A stretch of 64,000 nucleotides of DNA from Paramacrobiotus metropolitanus (taxonomy: Eukaryota > Tardigrada > Eutardigrada > Parachela > Macrobiotidae): contig NW_026570310.1 in assembly GCF_019649055.1 (NCBI RefSeq), forward strand, positions 540,558 to 604,557. The letters run 5' to 3'. Numbering within the stretch: the first letter of the stretch is position 1; every line of letters starts with the position of its first letter. Both the position numbers and the translations under genes were made by a program. The notes beneath the pieces were generated by a model that was given only the letters and a program-made list of their open reading frames with translations, was not told the DNA's origin and made no database searches. This document shows, piece after piece, positions 1 to 9,312 of this stretch.

Positions 1-1
1 C

Positions 2-292
2 GAAGCTGTCGCCATTGAATGTCGCTTCTGGGAGTGCGCATTCTCACGACCTTTGCGTGGCCTCAATACAAAACTCATGCAGCAGTACGTTAAATTTGTG
101 GCTGATATCTTACTTAAAATGCTGGGACAGGAAACGATTTATAACATTCCAAATCCTCTGCCTTATATGGAAAATATTTCGCTTGAAGGGAAGAGCAATT
201 TTTTTGAACGGCGTGTTTCCGAATACAGACGCGCAGCAGGCATAGGAAAAGATGCACAGACAAACACGATTAATTTTGACAGTGATTTTTGA
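2..292 (+). CDS. Ribonucleotide reductase small subunit (R2), 3' end only
   Basis: The reading frame is open from the left window edge to a stop at 290-292, giving about 96 residues of a C-terminus. It contains the R2 signature block PYMENISLEGKSNFFERRV, preceded by a helix-rich segment (QQYVKFVADILL), and ends in a short tail, NFDSDF. In class I enzymes such a tail docks R2 onto the large subunit. R2 houses the diiron-tyrosyl radical cofactor for making deoxynucleotides; its metal ligands would lie left of the window. The gene runs toward the virus-like polymerase and BIR genes, and large DNA viruses often carry RNR, so a viral origin is plausible, but a host copy beside the insertion cannot be excluded. 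The identification is strong; the ownership is inference. Confidence 0.92.
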   Translation, partial: EAVAIECRFWECAFSRPLRGLNTKLMQQYVKFVADILLKMLGQETIYNIPNPLPYMENISLEGKSNFFERRVSEYRRAAGIGKDAQTNTINFDSDF

Positions 293-466
293 TTTTTTTT
301 CAGTACGGAGACGATCTTGGTTTTCCTGTGGGAATAGCTTGTGCAATTTGCTTATTAAATTTAGAGTTTTATTAACGATTTTCTTTTTTATTATTTACGA
401 AGAAAACATTCTGCGTCCATTGATGCCGATTTGCTGAAAAAATCGCCATAAAAATTGTTCTGAACA

Positions 467-472
467 AATAAA
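467..472 (+). terminator. Poly(A) signal AATAAA after the R2 gene
   Basis: A canonical AATAAA lies 175 bases after the R2 stop codon and is the first one downstream on this strand. The stretch from 293 to about 506 is AT-rich with no other gene and is best read as the 3' untranslated region. Confidence 0.55.
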
Positions 473-632
473 GAAGGTGGTGGTATTTTACGGTAGCTCA
501 CGACAACTAATGGTCGTGAGGAAAAGATTTATAGCGGTGCACACGCCCATGACTATAGTTTACAAGATAATGAATGCTTTCGATAGTTTCCCATCGCCTC
601 TTCCACGTGCACCCAGGATGGGCGCACTGGAT

Positions 633-1454
633 TTAATTGGTCGGATAAAAGTCATGATGTATGAGGAATTCTATATCGGCTGATTTAGGGTAGTCTCCGA
701 AAGTTTCGTGGCGCGTTATGAAGGTTCTTCTTCGGCGAGCAGCCCATTTTTCTGGATCATCCGTGGGATCGGGGAGTGAGTAGGCTTTGATATCCTGGCA
801 TTCGCGCCCGGCGTGGTGAACAACAGCATCTGTTTGCCGCCAATAAACCTCTTTACCGCAGTGCAGGCAGCGAACTGTAGCACGGAAATTGTAGCCCATT
901 TTGGCCAGATAGTAGCGCTCCTCCGGGGTGAGTTGGGGGATGACAGCATACATGCGTCGAAGATGTTGCTTTTCGGGAGAATTATGGTCGTCACAGTCGT
1001 CATCGTCGTCGTCATCGTCTTCGTCATCAACATCATCATCATCACCATCGTCGTCGTAATTATCCTTGCCGGTTCCCTTTTGTTTGTCCGTGTCACGGCG
1101 GCAATTATGGTCATCGCAAGCGGCTGCGGCTGCGGCTACGGAATCGCAGTCATGCTTATCACAGGTGGTGGTTGCAGGATCGACAGTATCGTAATAATAG
1201 GCACTGCGCAGTTTCTGAAGTGGGTCAAGGCGAGTGAAGGCGCTGTACGCAGCAGCAGCAGCAGCAGGGTGACGACGCGGTGGTGAGGCGGGAGCGGACA
1301 GCACTTTTGCCGCTGGCTGCTGCTGCAGTTGTTGTTTAGCGAAGCAGGTGCGGTGGTGGTTATTATTGTTGACATTGGCCGCCATATCACGATAATTATC
1401 ACCCAAATTACTGTCCTCGTGGTCGTCGTCTTCAAAGAAAATTCGTTTCGGCAT
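633..1454 (-). CDS. BIR-domain (IAP-like) protein with its second BIR cut by an in-frame stop
   Basis: The best start is the ATG at 1454; the frame is open farther upstream only through a CA repeat. It would give 273 residues. An acidic, Asn/His/Ala-rich N-terminus with a long Asp run (about 980-1060) leads to one recognisable BIR zinc module. That module has the CxxC pair (CLHCGKEVYW, about residue 197), then the spaced Trp, Asp, His and final Cys expected of a BIR. A second BIR starts (RRRTFITRH..., aromatic core HHDFYP) but meets TAA at 633-635. The same frame then stays open to 507-509 and carries further Cys, Trp and His residues. BIR proteins block caspases or bind other apoptosis factors. 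The stop may be a real nonsense mutation, a sequencing error or a missed intron. The gene is divergent from the polymerase gene. Confidence 0.75.
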   Translation of the reverse strand: MPKRIFFEDDDHEDSNLGDNYRDMAANVNNNNHHRTCFAKQQLQQQPAAKVLSAPASPPRRHPAAAAAAYSAFTRLDPLQKLRSAYYYDTVDPATTTCDKHDCDSVAAAAAACDDHNCRRDTDKQKGTGKDNYDDDGDDDDVDDEDDDDDDDDCDDHNSPEKQHLRRMYAVIPQLTPEERYYLAKMGYNFRATVRCLHCGKEVYWRQTDAVVHHAGRECQDIKAYSLPDPTDDPEKWAARRRRTFITRHETFGDYPKSADIEFLIHHDFYPTN

Positions 1455-1615
1455 GGTAGCACGCACGCACAAGTTGGACCAGCTGCTGCAGCAGCACAAT
1501 AAATTTTGAATATTGTGAGACGCGCAATTATTGTATTTATATATGAACGCTTTGTTATCGTGGCTGGCAGGCCGGCCGCAGCAGTAATTAAATAGAGGAA
1601 GGCGGACACGACGTG

Positions 1616-1616
<1 letters not shown>

Positions 1617-1648
<32 letters not shown>
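1617..1648. repeat. (AC)16 microsatellite
   Basis: A perfect AC dinucleotide run of about 32 bp lies in the intergenic space between the divergent BIR and polymerase genes. Shorter TG and GA runs follow at about 1765-1810. Confidence 0.97.
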
Positions 1649-1650
<2 letters not shown>

Positions 1651-1777
1651 ACTTGTTTAGCTAACACACGCCCATAAAATTTTATGCATGATTATACGCA
1701 TGCGCGCCCAAGCGCGCACGGGGGGGAGCCTGCGCTCGCAGAGGCGGTCTATTTACCTGCTGCATGTGTGTGTGTGG

Positions 1778-1786
1778 TTATATAAA
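1778..1786 (+). promoter_or_regulatory. TATA box, candidate promoter for the DNA polymerase gene
   Basis: TTATATAAA sits about 235 bp upstream of the polymerase ATG in the 565-bp divergent spacer (1455-2019). No other feature in the spacer looks like a promoter. The distance to the ATG implies a 5' leader of about 200 bases. Confidence 0.45.
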
Positions 1787-2019
1787 CGTATGAGTTAGAG
1801 TGAGAGAGCGAAGGTGACAAGCGTGTAAGCGCCTGTGCGTGTGGATGCGTGACCGCGTGTAGAAAGCAGCGCAAACCGCATGCCGTAATTAAATGCTTAC
1901 TCCTGTACTGCGACGACGACGACCACGACGAATAATCGGAATTACAGGACTACTCATTCTTACAGCAAAAGCATTGCAAAAAGCATCGCTATCGTCACGG
2001 CTGCGTAAAGAATTTAACT

Positions 2020-2880
2020 ATGAAGAAGCAAAAGAAGAAGAAAAAGACCCCTCAACCACTACCATTAGATCCACAATTGCTGACGACAACAACCCCGCCA
2101 TTAACAACAGCCGCAGCAGCAGCGGCGGTGGTGACAAAAAAGAAAACAACAACAGCGCTACCCGTCTCCGACAATACAGCTGCAGCGGTAGCGGCGGCGG
2201 CGGCGGAGTCACCACAGCTCCAGGAACAGCAACAGTTCCGGCTGGGACGACGACGACGACGACGACAACGACAGCAGCAGCAGCCGCATTTTGGCGAAGC
2301 GAAGTTGAAAAAGCTTTTCTTCAAATGCAAGACTGCGCAGGATGCTTCGCTTTTGTATCGTCAAACCCGACACATTTCTTTTTCCTACAAATTGTTTTCA
2401 GACCGAGTAAAAGTGATTAGTGGAAGTAATGGCAATGCTGCTGCTGCTGTTGCCGCGGCCGAAGCTGAGACAGAGCGGTCAGTAAACGAAGTCTTAAGGA
2501 ATCCTTCTCATTTCTACCAGCTCCGATCTATAACCAGTCGTCATAGCAAAAAGTTCAATGTATGGGCGGGAAATTTTCAAATACAGATCACGCAGTTGCC
2601 AGTACAGGGGGTCGACACCGTACTACCCGTGCTTTTGGCCGTGCTTGAAGATATTTTCAAAAATCTCCGAAGTTTTGTTCCTAACAAAGACGACTTGGTT
2701 AGTGTATCGCTGGAATCATCTCAGCTGTCACATCCCATTCAGATTAAATTGTCCGCACAAGATCAGCTGAACGTGGAAATGTTTCTCTATCTGATTGCGA
2801 ACACTCTTACGTCGAAAACCGATTTTTCGCTCGAGTCTCCCGTCTTTCTCAATTTACTTCGCGTGCCACGGCAGCCTTCT

Positions 2881-2911
<31 letters not shown>

Positions 2912-5900
2912 TCGGCATGGTAACCCCGGAATGCCACCTCCGTCATCGCCGTCGTCAGCGTCACTTCCGCAACCTGTCTCACACTTCACACGGTGGCGGA
3001 ATTATTAACGTCAAAAACAACGATGACCTTTGCTTTGGGCGTGCACTAGCTATTACCGTTGCTTACTCTAAAGGATTGCACATTTCCGATAAGAAATTGT
3101 GGCAAAAATTATGCGACAGTCGGAAACAGCTTCAACGATTTGAGGCCATCAAACTCTATCAACAAGCACGCGTTGAAGTAGGTGCAGTCGCTTACGAACA
3201 TTTTCCCGCTTTTCAGAGTGTTTTAGCGCAAATGAACCTCTGTTTGACGGTGTGGAAGTCACCGAGTATGGAGTACGGTGTGGTTTATTCTGGCGGAAAT
3301 TGCCATGATAAGTCGGTCAAAAGATTGTATATACTTCTGGCAGGCAGTCACTACGCGGCAATTACGAAACCTGCGAGGTTTTTTGGGAAACAAAAACAGT
3401 GTGAACAATGCCAGGGATTTTTTACAAAACTGGGTCCTGCTGCTCATCGATGTCGAAAAGCCTGTTTTGATTGTCAACGAAGCGAATGCCCCTTTGAGCG
3501 TGACATTTTCTGCTCCCAGTGCAATCGAAACTTCAAGAATGCCGAGTGCTACGCCATTCATCAACGCCGTGGTGGTCGTGAAGATACAATCGCACAATCA
3601 GCAGATGACCTTACCGACTGTCAAAAACGAAAAAAGTGTTTGGATTGTGATACAGTTTTCAGTATGGACAGACCACGACATTCGGAGGTTGCCACTCACC
3701 AATGTGGCGAGTATTACTGCCGAAGCTGCGAACTTATTGTAAGCGAAGAGCACCGCTGCTATGTGCAAGTGCATAGCAAGCCCCCAAAACCTGACCGCCC
3801 GTTTTTGTACTGCGATTTTGAAGCCGATATAAGTGAGGCCTATCACGTTCCTGTTGCCGCAGTGGCCGTCGATGACCGCGGATCTGCCGTGAAATTTTTC
3901 GGACATAACACGGGGACTAAATTCTGCAAATGGCTGTTCCACAGGCGCCACAGAAATCACATTATTATCTTTCATAACCTAATGGGTTATGATGGTAATT
4001 TCATAATGCAATATCTCCATCAGAATGAGCTCTGGCCCCAAGTGCTCATGCGCGGTTTAAAATTTTTGCAGATAAAGGTAACCCTCCTTGAACCGACCCG
4101 GCCGGGCGGCCGTGGCGCATAACCATCATTACTGCGGGTACATATAGCCGTCTGCTTATTCTTACAGGTCGCCAAGTATAACATCCTTCTACGAGATTCC
4201 CTCGCCTTCCTGCCGATGGGCTTGGCCGACATGCCGGCTGCTTTCGGCTTTGAAGGAGCAAAAGGTTGCTTTCCGTTTCTATTTACGCGGAAGGAGAATA
4301 TAAATTATGTGGGCCAAATCCCAGCCGAAAAGTATTTTCTTACTTCACAAATGAAGCCCAAAAGTTACAAAAGTTTCAAACAGTGGTATGAAGCCGAGAT
4401 TAAATTGAATAATGTTTGGAAATTTTCTGTCGAAATCTTGCGCTACTGCGAGAACGATTGCCAGGTACGCTACTGCGCTTCTGCTATGAAATAATTATAT
4501 CATTGAAATTTTTTGCTGCAGGTTTTACGGAAGTCTTGCCAGCGATTTTGCGCTAACATGAAATCTTTGTGTGGAGGATATAATCCTTTAATTGAATCCG
4601 TTTCTTTGCCCAGTTACGTGAATACTGTTTATCGCGCTTCTTTCATGCCGAAGGAATCGATACAGTACTTCACGCAACGGGATCTACAAACGCACAGAAA
4701 CTATTCCCACGAAAGCCTTGAATGGCTGCATTTCGTTGCCGTTAGCGAGGGCCAGGATATTCGACACGCCAGAAACCACCCACAAGGAGAAAAACGTATT
4801 GGACGTTATCGCGTGGACGGATTCTGTGAATTATCCAGAGAAGTACTTGAGTATCACGGGTGTTATTTCCACGGGTAATAATAATTTTTGTATGCCGCTT
4901 TTCCGATAAGAGCTTTATTGTCATGTTTATTGCGTTTTAGATGTTCTAAATGCTATGCAAGCGACGCAGCGGCACACGGCGGGCGCACCATGGGACAGCT
5001 GCTACATGCCACTCAATTTAAGCAGAAATTTCTCGAGCGACGTGGATACAAATACCGTGGTATGTGGAGCTGCCAATGGCGGGAGTTCCGTCGGCAGCAC
5101 CAGGCTGAAGTAGAAGAGGCACTGAAAATTTTTTGTCATGTTAAACCGATGGACATCCGCGATGTGCTTTTTGGCGGGCGCACCGAAGCCTTTCGCCTTT
5201 TAATGATCCCCGACACAACAAAAGGGGAGTATATCTCTTACCTGGATAAAAACTCACTCTATCCTGCGGTTTGCAAGCAGCAAGCGTACCCGCTTGGGCT
5301 GCCTGAAAAGATTTACGGGCACTTTCTTGACCTTGACAAGTATTTCGGAATTGCTCACGTCTGCATCCTCCCGCCCCGTAATTTGGCTGTACCGTTACTC
5401 CCCCAACGGATCAAGAATAAATGTATGTTCACGTTGTGTTGGCGGTGTGCGGAAAAGAATAACCAACAGAAGAAATGTTCGCACTCTGAGAGCGAAAGGA
5501 CATTCAGCGGTGTGTATACCACACCGGAACTGAAGTTAGCAAGAACACTGGGCTACAAAATTTTGGCAGTTTACGAAGTCTGGCATTACGAAAAAAAAGG
5601 AGATCTGTTCTCCCAGTACATTAGCACATTTATGAGTGAAAAAGCAGCAGCCAGCGGGTACCCGGTCAGCTGTACGACACAGGCCGAAAAAGAGGCCTAC
5701 ATACAGTCGCTAAAAGATAAAGATAACGTGATACTGGATCCTAGCCGGATTGAAAACAACCCGACACGGCGACTTCTGTCAAAATTAATGCTTAACACTT
5801 TATGGGGGAGACTGGCGATTAAGGAGAATAAACCTCAGTTCGAGTATGTGAAAACTGTGAAACGTTTCAACGAGTTGTTCTATTCCGGCGGGTACAACGT

Positions 5901-6528
5901 CAGCTACATTGACGTGGTAAACGATGACGTTGTCCAAGTGCAAAGCACTCGGGCGTGCAACGCCGACGCTACCGACCTTCGAGCGAACGTCATAGTTGCA
6001 GCATTCGTTACTAGTTATGCGCGGTTGGAGCTGTTTGCTGGGATGGCCGTTGTCGGAATCGAGCGTCTTCTTTACGTGGATACGGACTGTGTTATTGCTC
6101 TGGAGGGGCCGGGTCTGACGACCCTGCCGGTCGGCGATTGCCTCGGCGAATTTAAGTCCGAGATAGGCGACGACAAAATAATTTTTTTCGTATGTGGTGG
6201 ACCGAAGATGTATGCCTACCGGACCGCCGGTGGCGCTGCAGCTTTCAAGGCAAAAGGAATTACGATTAACCAGGGTAATCTGGAATTTTTTACCCCTGAG
6301 ACATTGTCCGAGTTGGTCAAAGATCCAAAAGTCGTACATCACATTTTCAACCCTTACAAAATTTTTCGCATTAAAGGCAAGTGGCAGCTTGAGACGAGAG
6401 AGCAGAAAAAAGTTATGCGCTTTACCTTTGACAAAAGGGTTATCACAGATGAATATCGCACCGTTCCATTTGGTTTCTGCGGTGATGCTGGTAACGGCGC
6501 AGATGGCACCGTTTGCGGCCCTATATAA
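2020..6528 (+). CDS. polB: Family B DNA polymerase, protein-primed Maverick/adintovirus type, four exons
   Basis: Exons are 2020-4077, 4168-4464, 4522-4874 and 4941-6528; all three introns (90, 57 and 66 bp) have GT-AG ends and keep the frame, giving about 1,431 residues. Order of parts: low-complexity Lys/Gln/Ala N-terminus; an OTU-like segment (DDLCFGRAL near 335, SHYAAI near 443); Cys/His-rich zinc fingers (about 460-585); 3'-5' exonuclease motifs DFEAD (about 597), FHNLMGYDGNF (about 650) and YCEND (about 779); and palm motifs A (DKNSLYP, about 1005), B (KLMLNTLWG, about 1184) and C (YVDTDC, about 1282). Motif C has Cys where Ser is usual. The enzyme would copy a linear viral genome from a protein primer. 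ATG 2020 is the first in frame after a stop at about 1930. No frameshift or premature stop is seen, so the gene may still be functional. Confidence 0.94.
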
Positions 6529-6572
6529 AGACGAGTTGGAGCAAATCAACGCTGTTTCAGTTGTTTGGAGAA

Positions 6573-7598
6573 ATGTACAGCTTGCATTGTTTTGAACCAG
6601 CACTTATCCATCCGTTTAATTTAGTCTGCAGTTGCCAGAGCCAAGGCGGAAAAACGTACTGGATTAATCAGCTTCTGGAGCACCGGAAAATTATTCCATT
6701 TCCAAAGCGAATACATTTTATTTACTCTTACGAGTCTCCTATTTTTAAAGTGATTAAAAAGCATACAAAAAATGTTGTTTTTATAAAAAACATTCCCGAC
6801 GATATCGCCGAGGAAAGTTTTACAAATAAGGCTGACCCATCTTTGATAATTCTAGACGACCAGATGCAAAATATTAATAAAGATGTTGTTTCTCTGTTCA
6901 CCCGCGGTACGCACCATCTTAATCGTTCAGTAATATTAACTGTGCAGAACGTTTTTTTTCAAAATCCGCTTATGCGCACGATTTCATTAAACGCGCACTA
7001 CTTGGTGCTCTGGAAACAACCGCGAGATATGATGCAAATCGAAATTCTAGCTCGCCAAATGTACCCACGAAGCTCGATGTATTTTATGGAAGCCTATAAA
7101 GCAGCGACTAGTCGAAATTACGGCTACCTATTTCTGGATTTTAAATCCTGCACCCCAGACGAACTGCGTGTGCGCGGTAATCTGTTGGGCGAGACGGCAG
7201 ACGGTTACCAGAGAGTTTATTCAATATTAGAGTCGGCGATGGAAGAATACGCACTTGTCCCAGTTAAGCACCTACTGGAATCATCGTCGTCGTCGTCGTC
7301 GTTGTCGGCAGGCAGCGGTAAAGGTCGCCGTAACCGCGCCAAAGGCGGCTTCACTGGACATACGCAACAACTATTAAAGCGCAAACGTGCGGTGAGCATC
7401 GCAAAAGGCAACAAAAGGAACAAAGGACGCAATCAAAGAAAAATTGGGAAAAAACGTCGGCAGGACAAAACCAAAGTCAAGAAGAAAATTAAGAAGAACA
7501 CGAAGAAGAAGAACAAGAGAAAAGGGGCGAAAGCAGCAGACATCAGAAAACTGGATAAAGAACTTCATTTGAACTCTGTCACTGATAATCTCCTCTAA
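6573..7598 (+). CDS. Packaging ATPase of the FtsK/A32-like type with a basic tail
   Basis: This encodes 341 residues from the ATG at 6573, 45 bp after the polymerase stop; the same frame is open back to 6513, overlapping the polymerase end, so a longer start is possible. Walker A is degenerate (CQSQGGKTYW, Lys27) and Walker B is LIILDDQM (about residue 95), followed by a sensor-like TRGTHH segment. In double-stranded DNA viruses of this kind the ATPase pumps the genome into the capsid. The pairing with protein-primed PolB is typical of Mavericks and adintoviruses. The last 90 or so residues are odd: a Ser run followed by a Lys/Arg-rich tail, which could bind DNA or serve as a nuclear or nucleolar signal. 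The open frame is intact. Confidence 0.88.
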   Translation: MYSLHCFEPALIHPFNLVCSCQSQGGKTYWINQLLEHRKIIPFPKRIHFIYSYESPIFKVIKKHTKNVVFIKNIPDDIAEESFTNKADPSLIILDDQMQNINKDVVSLFTRGTHHLNRSVILTVQNVFFQNPLMRTISLNAHYLVLWKQPRDMMQIEILARQMYPRSSMYFMEAYKAATSRNYGYLFLDFKSCTPDELRVRGNLLGETADGYQRVYSILESAMEEYALVPVKHLLESSSSSSSLSAGSGKGRRNRAKGGFTGHTQQLLKRKRAVSIAKGNKRNKGRNQRKIGKKRRQDKTKVKKKIKKNTKKKNKRKGAKAADIRKLDKELHLNSVTDNLL

Positions 7599-7698
7599 CC
7601 GACAGCCTGTTATTGTGTTCTTGAACTTAATACGTGCTTGCGAATATAAATGATTTAGTTTGTTATGATTGCAACAAATACCGAAAATCTTGTACAAT

Positions 7699-7712
7699 TT
7701 TATTATAATAAA
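7699..7712. terminator. Palindromic poly(A) signal shared by two convergent genes
   Basis: TTTATTATAATAAA is a perfect 14-bp palindrome. It offers AATAAA to the ATPase gene on the plus strand (7707-7712, 109 bp past its stop) and AATAAA to the gene at 7741-8271 on the minus strand (7699-7704, about 37 bp past its stop). Two transcripts would thus end on overlapping signals. Confidence 0.7.
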
Positions 7713-7740
7713 CTACGAACAGACGTACTGCTGGCTTCAC

Positions 7741-8271
7741 TCAAAAGCTTACAACATCCCCATCAACCTCAAGTAACACATCGTCATTAGCAACGCCGTC
7801 GCACTGAGTAGCAAGATCAGTATCATTTGAATCGTTACAATCATCATCACTGGAAAGCTCAATAACATCATTAGTCATAGTTCTAGCGCTTTTACTAACA
7901 GCAGATGGTTGTTTCAGCTCAACTACATTATTTTTAACAAAATGCTTCTTGTGGTTGCCGCTTTTTTTCTTACTAATCTTCGTCGGGGTAGCATGCATAC
8001 GTGAGGATAAAGGTGATGTCGTCGTCCTCGTTCTCGTTGTATCACTTTTGCGCTGTAGCTTTCCAGGCGCGTTAGAAGTTTCTTTCCATTTTTTAACATG
8101 GGACAGCAGACAACGAACAGCATTCTCAAACTCCGCCAGGTAAGATACAGGAAAATGAAAACCGTATTTTGTAGGCACATAACTTTCCTTCCCTTCATTC
8201 CCTCCTATATTCGTAATCAGTCGCATGTCCACGCGCGGCTCCTGTGGTTTGAAAAGGTTTAGGCTGAGCAT
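7741..8271 (-). CDS. Small protein with a PC4-like region, basic linker and acidic SUMO-interaction-like tail
   Basis: From the ATG at 8271 it has 176 residues; the frame is open up to 8415, but the ATG at 8271 reduces overlap with the upstream gene to 77 bp. Residues about 8-50 contain an RVDMRL strand, a PTKYGFHFPV turn and a helix that resemble the single-stranded-DNA-binding fold of transcription cofactor PC4; this match is by eye and tentative. A Lys/Arg/Thr-rich linker follows. The tail contains VIELSSDDD, which fits a SUMO-interaction motif (hydrophobic core then acids), and is otherwise acidic. It is convergent with the ATPase gene. If the PC4 reading is right, it could act in viral transcription or replication in the nucleus. 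Confidence 0.55.
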   Translation of the reverse strand: MLSLNLFKPQEPRVDMRLITNIGGNEGKESYVPTKYGFHFPVSYLAEFENAVRCLLSHVKKWKETSNAPGKLQRKSDTTRTRTTTSPLSSRMHATPTKISKKKSGNHKKHFVKNNVVELKQPSAVSKSARTMTNDVIELSSDDDCNDSNDTDLATQCDGVANDDVLLEVDGDVVSF

Positions 8272-8839
8272 AATAGACGTTGGTTTGTGCTGCAAAAGAA
8301 CGCGAATTAGCAGCGTCATCACCACCAACAGATAATATAGTTGCCCCAGTCGGCGAGTTAAAAACATGATTATTAATCTTGCGCAAAACGCCCGCATTCC
8401 CTGACATTGAAACATTTAACTCTGGTAGGGCATTAGTTTTTTTAACCGGAAATAAGATAACATCCAGACGAGTCGCCCCCGCACGCACGGTTGAAGGAAC
8501 GGCAGAAATATTAAGTTGATAAGCGCCTATACTGGTGTCTGTGATCTTTCTTAGAAGAATATTAAAACTATTATTAAAAAACCTGCTGCCAAAGAGATTA
8601 TAGCGAATTAATAGAGCCCTCGAACTCTTCAGCAACATTACAGCTTCTTTAATTTGCTGCTCATGCGACTCGCTTTTAAGATGTAAAAATTCGGATGTGT
8701 CGTTAGCAAATCTTCTAATTAGCAAGCCGCTTCTAGCCAGTGAACAAATCGTTGTCATTTGCGCAAGAAAAATAATCACCAGAATCGAAGTGACCTTATA
8801 CTGTTGCCATCGACTAACTAACTGAGCAAATAGTGTCAT
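8195..8839 (-). CDS. Membrane-anchored protein of unknown function
   Basis: This encodes 214 residues from the ATG at 8839, with a TATA box about 52 bp upstream. Residues about 16-34 form one hydrophobic segment (VTSILVIIFLAQM) after a short basic start, which suggests a signal anchor. The rest is mixed, with a predicted helical stretch (about 60-75) and a beta-rich middle; no family was recognised. Its 3' end overlaps the PC4-like gene by 77 bp in another frame, a compact viral style of packing. It could be a virion membrane or minor structural protein, but nothing in the sequence proves this. A splice joining the two overlapping genes was considered and no convincing junction was found. Confidence 0.6.
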   Translation of the reverse strand: MTLFAQLVSRWQQYKVTSILVIIFLAQMTTICSLARSGLLIRRFANDTSEFLHLKSESHEQQIKEAVMLLKSSRALLIRYNLFGSRFFNNSFNILLRKITDTSIGAYQLNISAVPSTVRAGATRLDVILFPVKKTNALPELNVSMSGNAGVLRKINNHVFNSPTGATILSVGGDDAANSRSFAAQTNVYYAQPKPFQTTGAARGHATDYEYRRE

Positions 8840-8890
8840 TCTACAGCAACAGCGACCAGAGACTGTCCTGCCAAGGTGGGATACTAGTCA

Positions 8891-8900
8891 GATTTATATA
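8891..8900 (-). promoter_or_regulatory. TATA box for the membrane-protein gene
   Basis: TATATAAATC on the minus strand lies about 52 bp before the ATG at 8839, a normal spacing for a short leader. The 473-bp spacer to 9312 is a divergent promoter region with a second TATA box on the other strand. Confidence 0.6.
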
Positions 8901-9244
8901 GCGCTTACCACAACCAGAAAAGGCGAAGATTGTACAAGGCGCTGATATTGCGTCTTCCCGCTATTCGCATCTTGTCGGGTACAAAATTCCAAGTAACTCG
9001 GGCAATCCATATGTGCAAACAGAATTTTAGTAAAGCCAATGTCTGCGGTTGCACTTCATAAGATCTCTTTTATGCTGCTCTCTATGTCTGCCATTAAACT
9101 TGAATACGCCCCCGTCACGGATAATACATCAGGCTGTCCGCCCAGGTTCAACCTGCCGATGGGCAGCCAGGCGACAAGTGCGACTGCGTGACTGAATCAA
9201 TTATCTAGCAATTTGCCTGACGGGAAGGGGTGTGGCTGACTATG

Positions 9245-9255
9245 TATATAAAAAG
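9245..9255 (+). promoter_or_regulatory. TATA box for the BIR-BIR-UBA gene
   Basis: TATATAAAAAG lies 57 bp before the ATG at 9313. It pairs with the minus-strand TATA box at 8891-8900 as two divergent promoters in one spacer. Confidence 0.65.
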
Positions 9256-9312
9256 CCCGATTTACGCCGACATTTGTAACTGCTGCACCAGCAAGTTTCG
9301 ATACCGACAAAA

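Noticed and set aside
1893-2420. A 175-codon plus-strand frame over the polymerase start
   Set aside because: It is an off-frame reading of the polymerase's low-complexity N-terminal codons.
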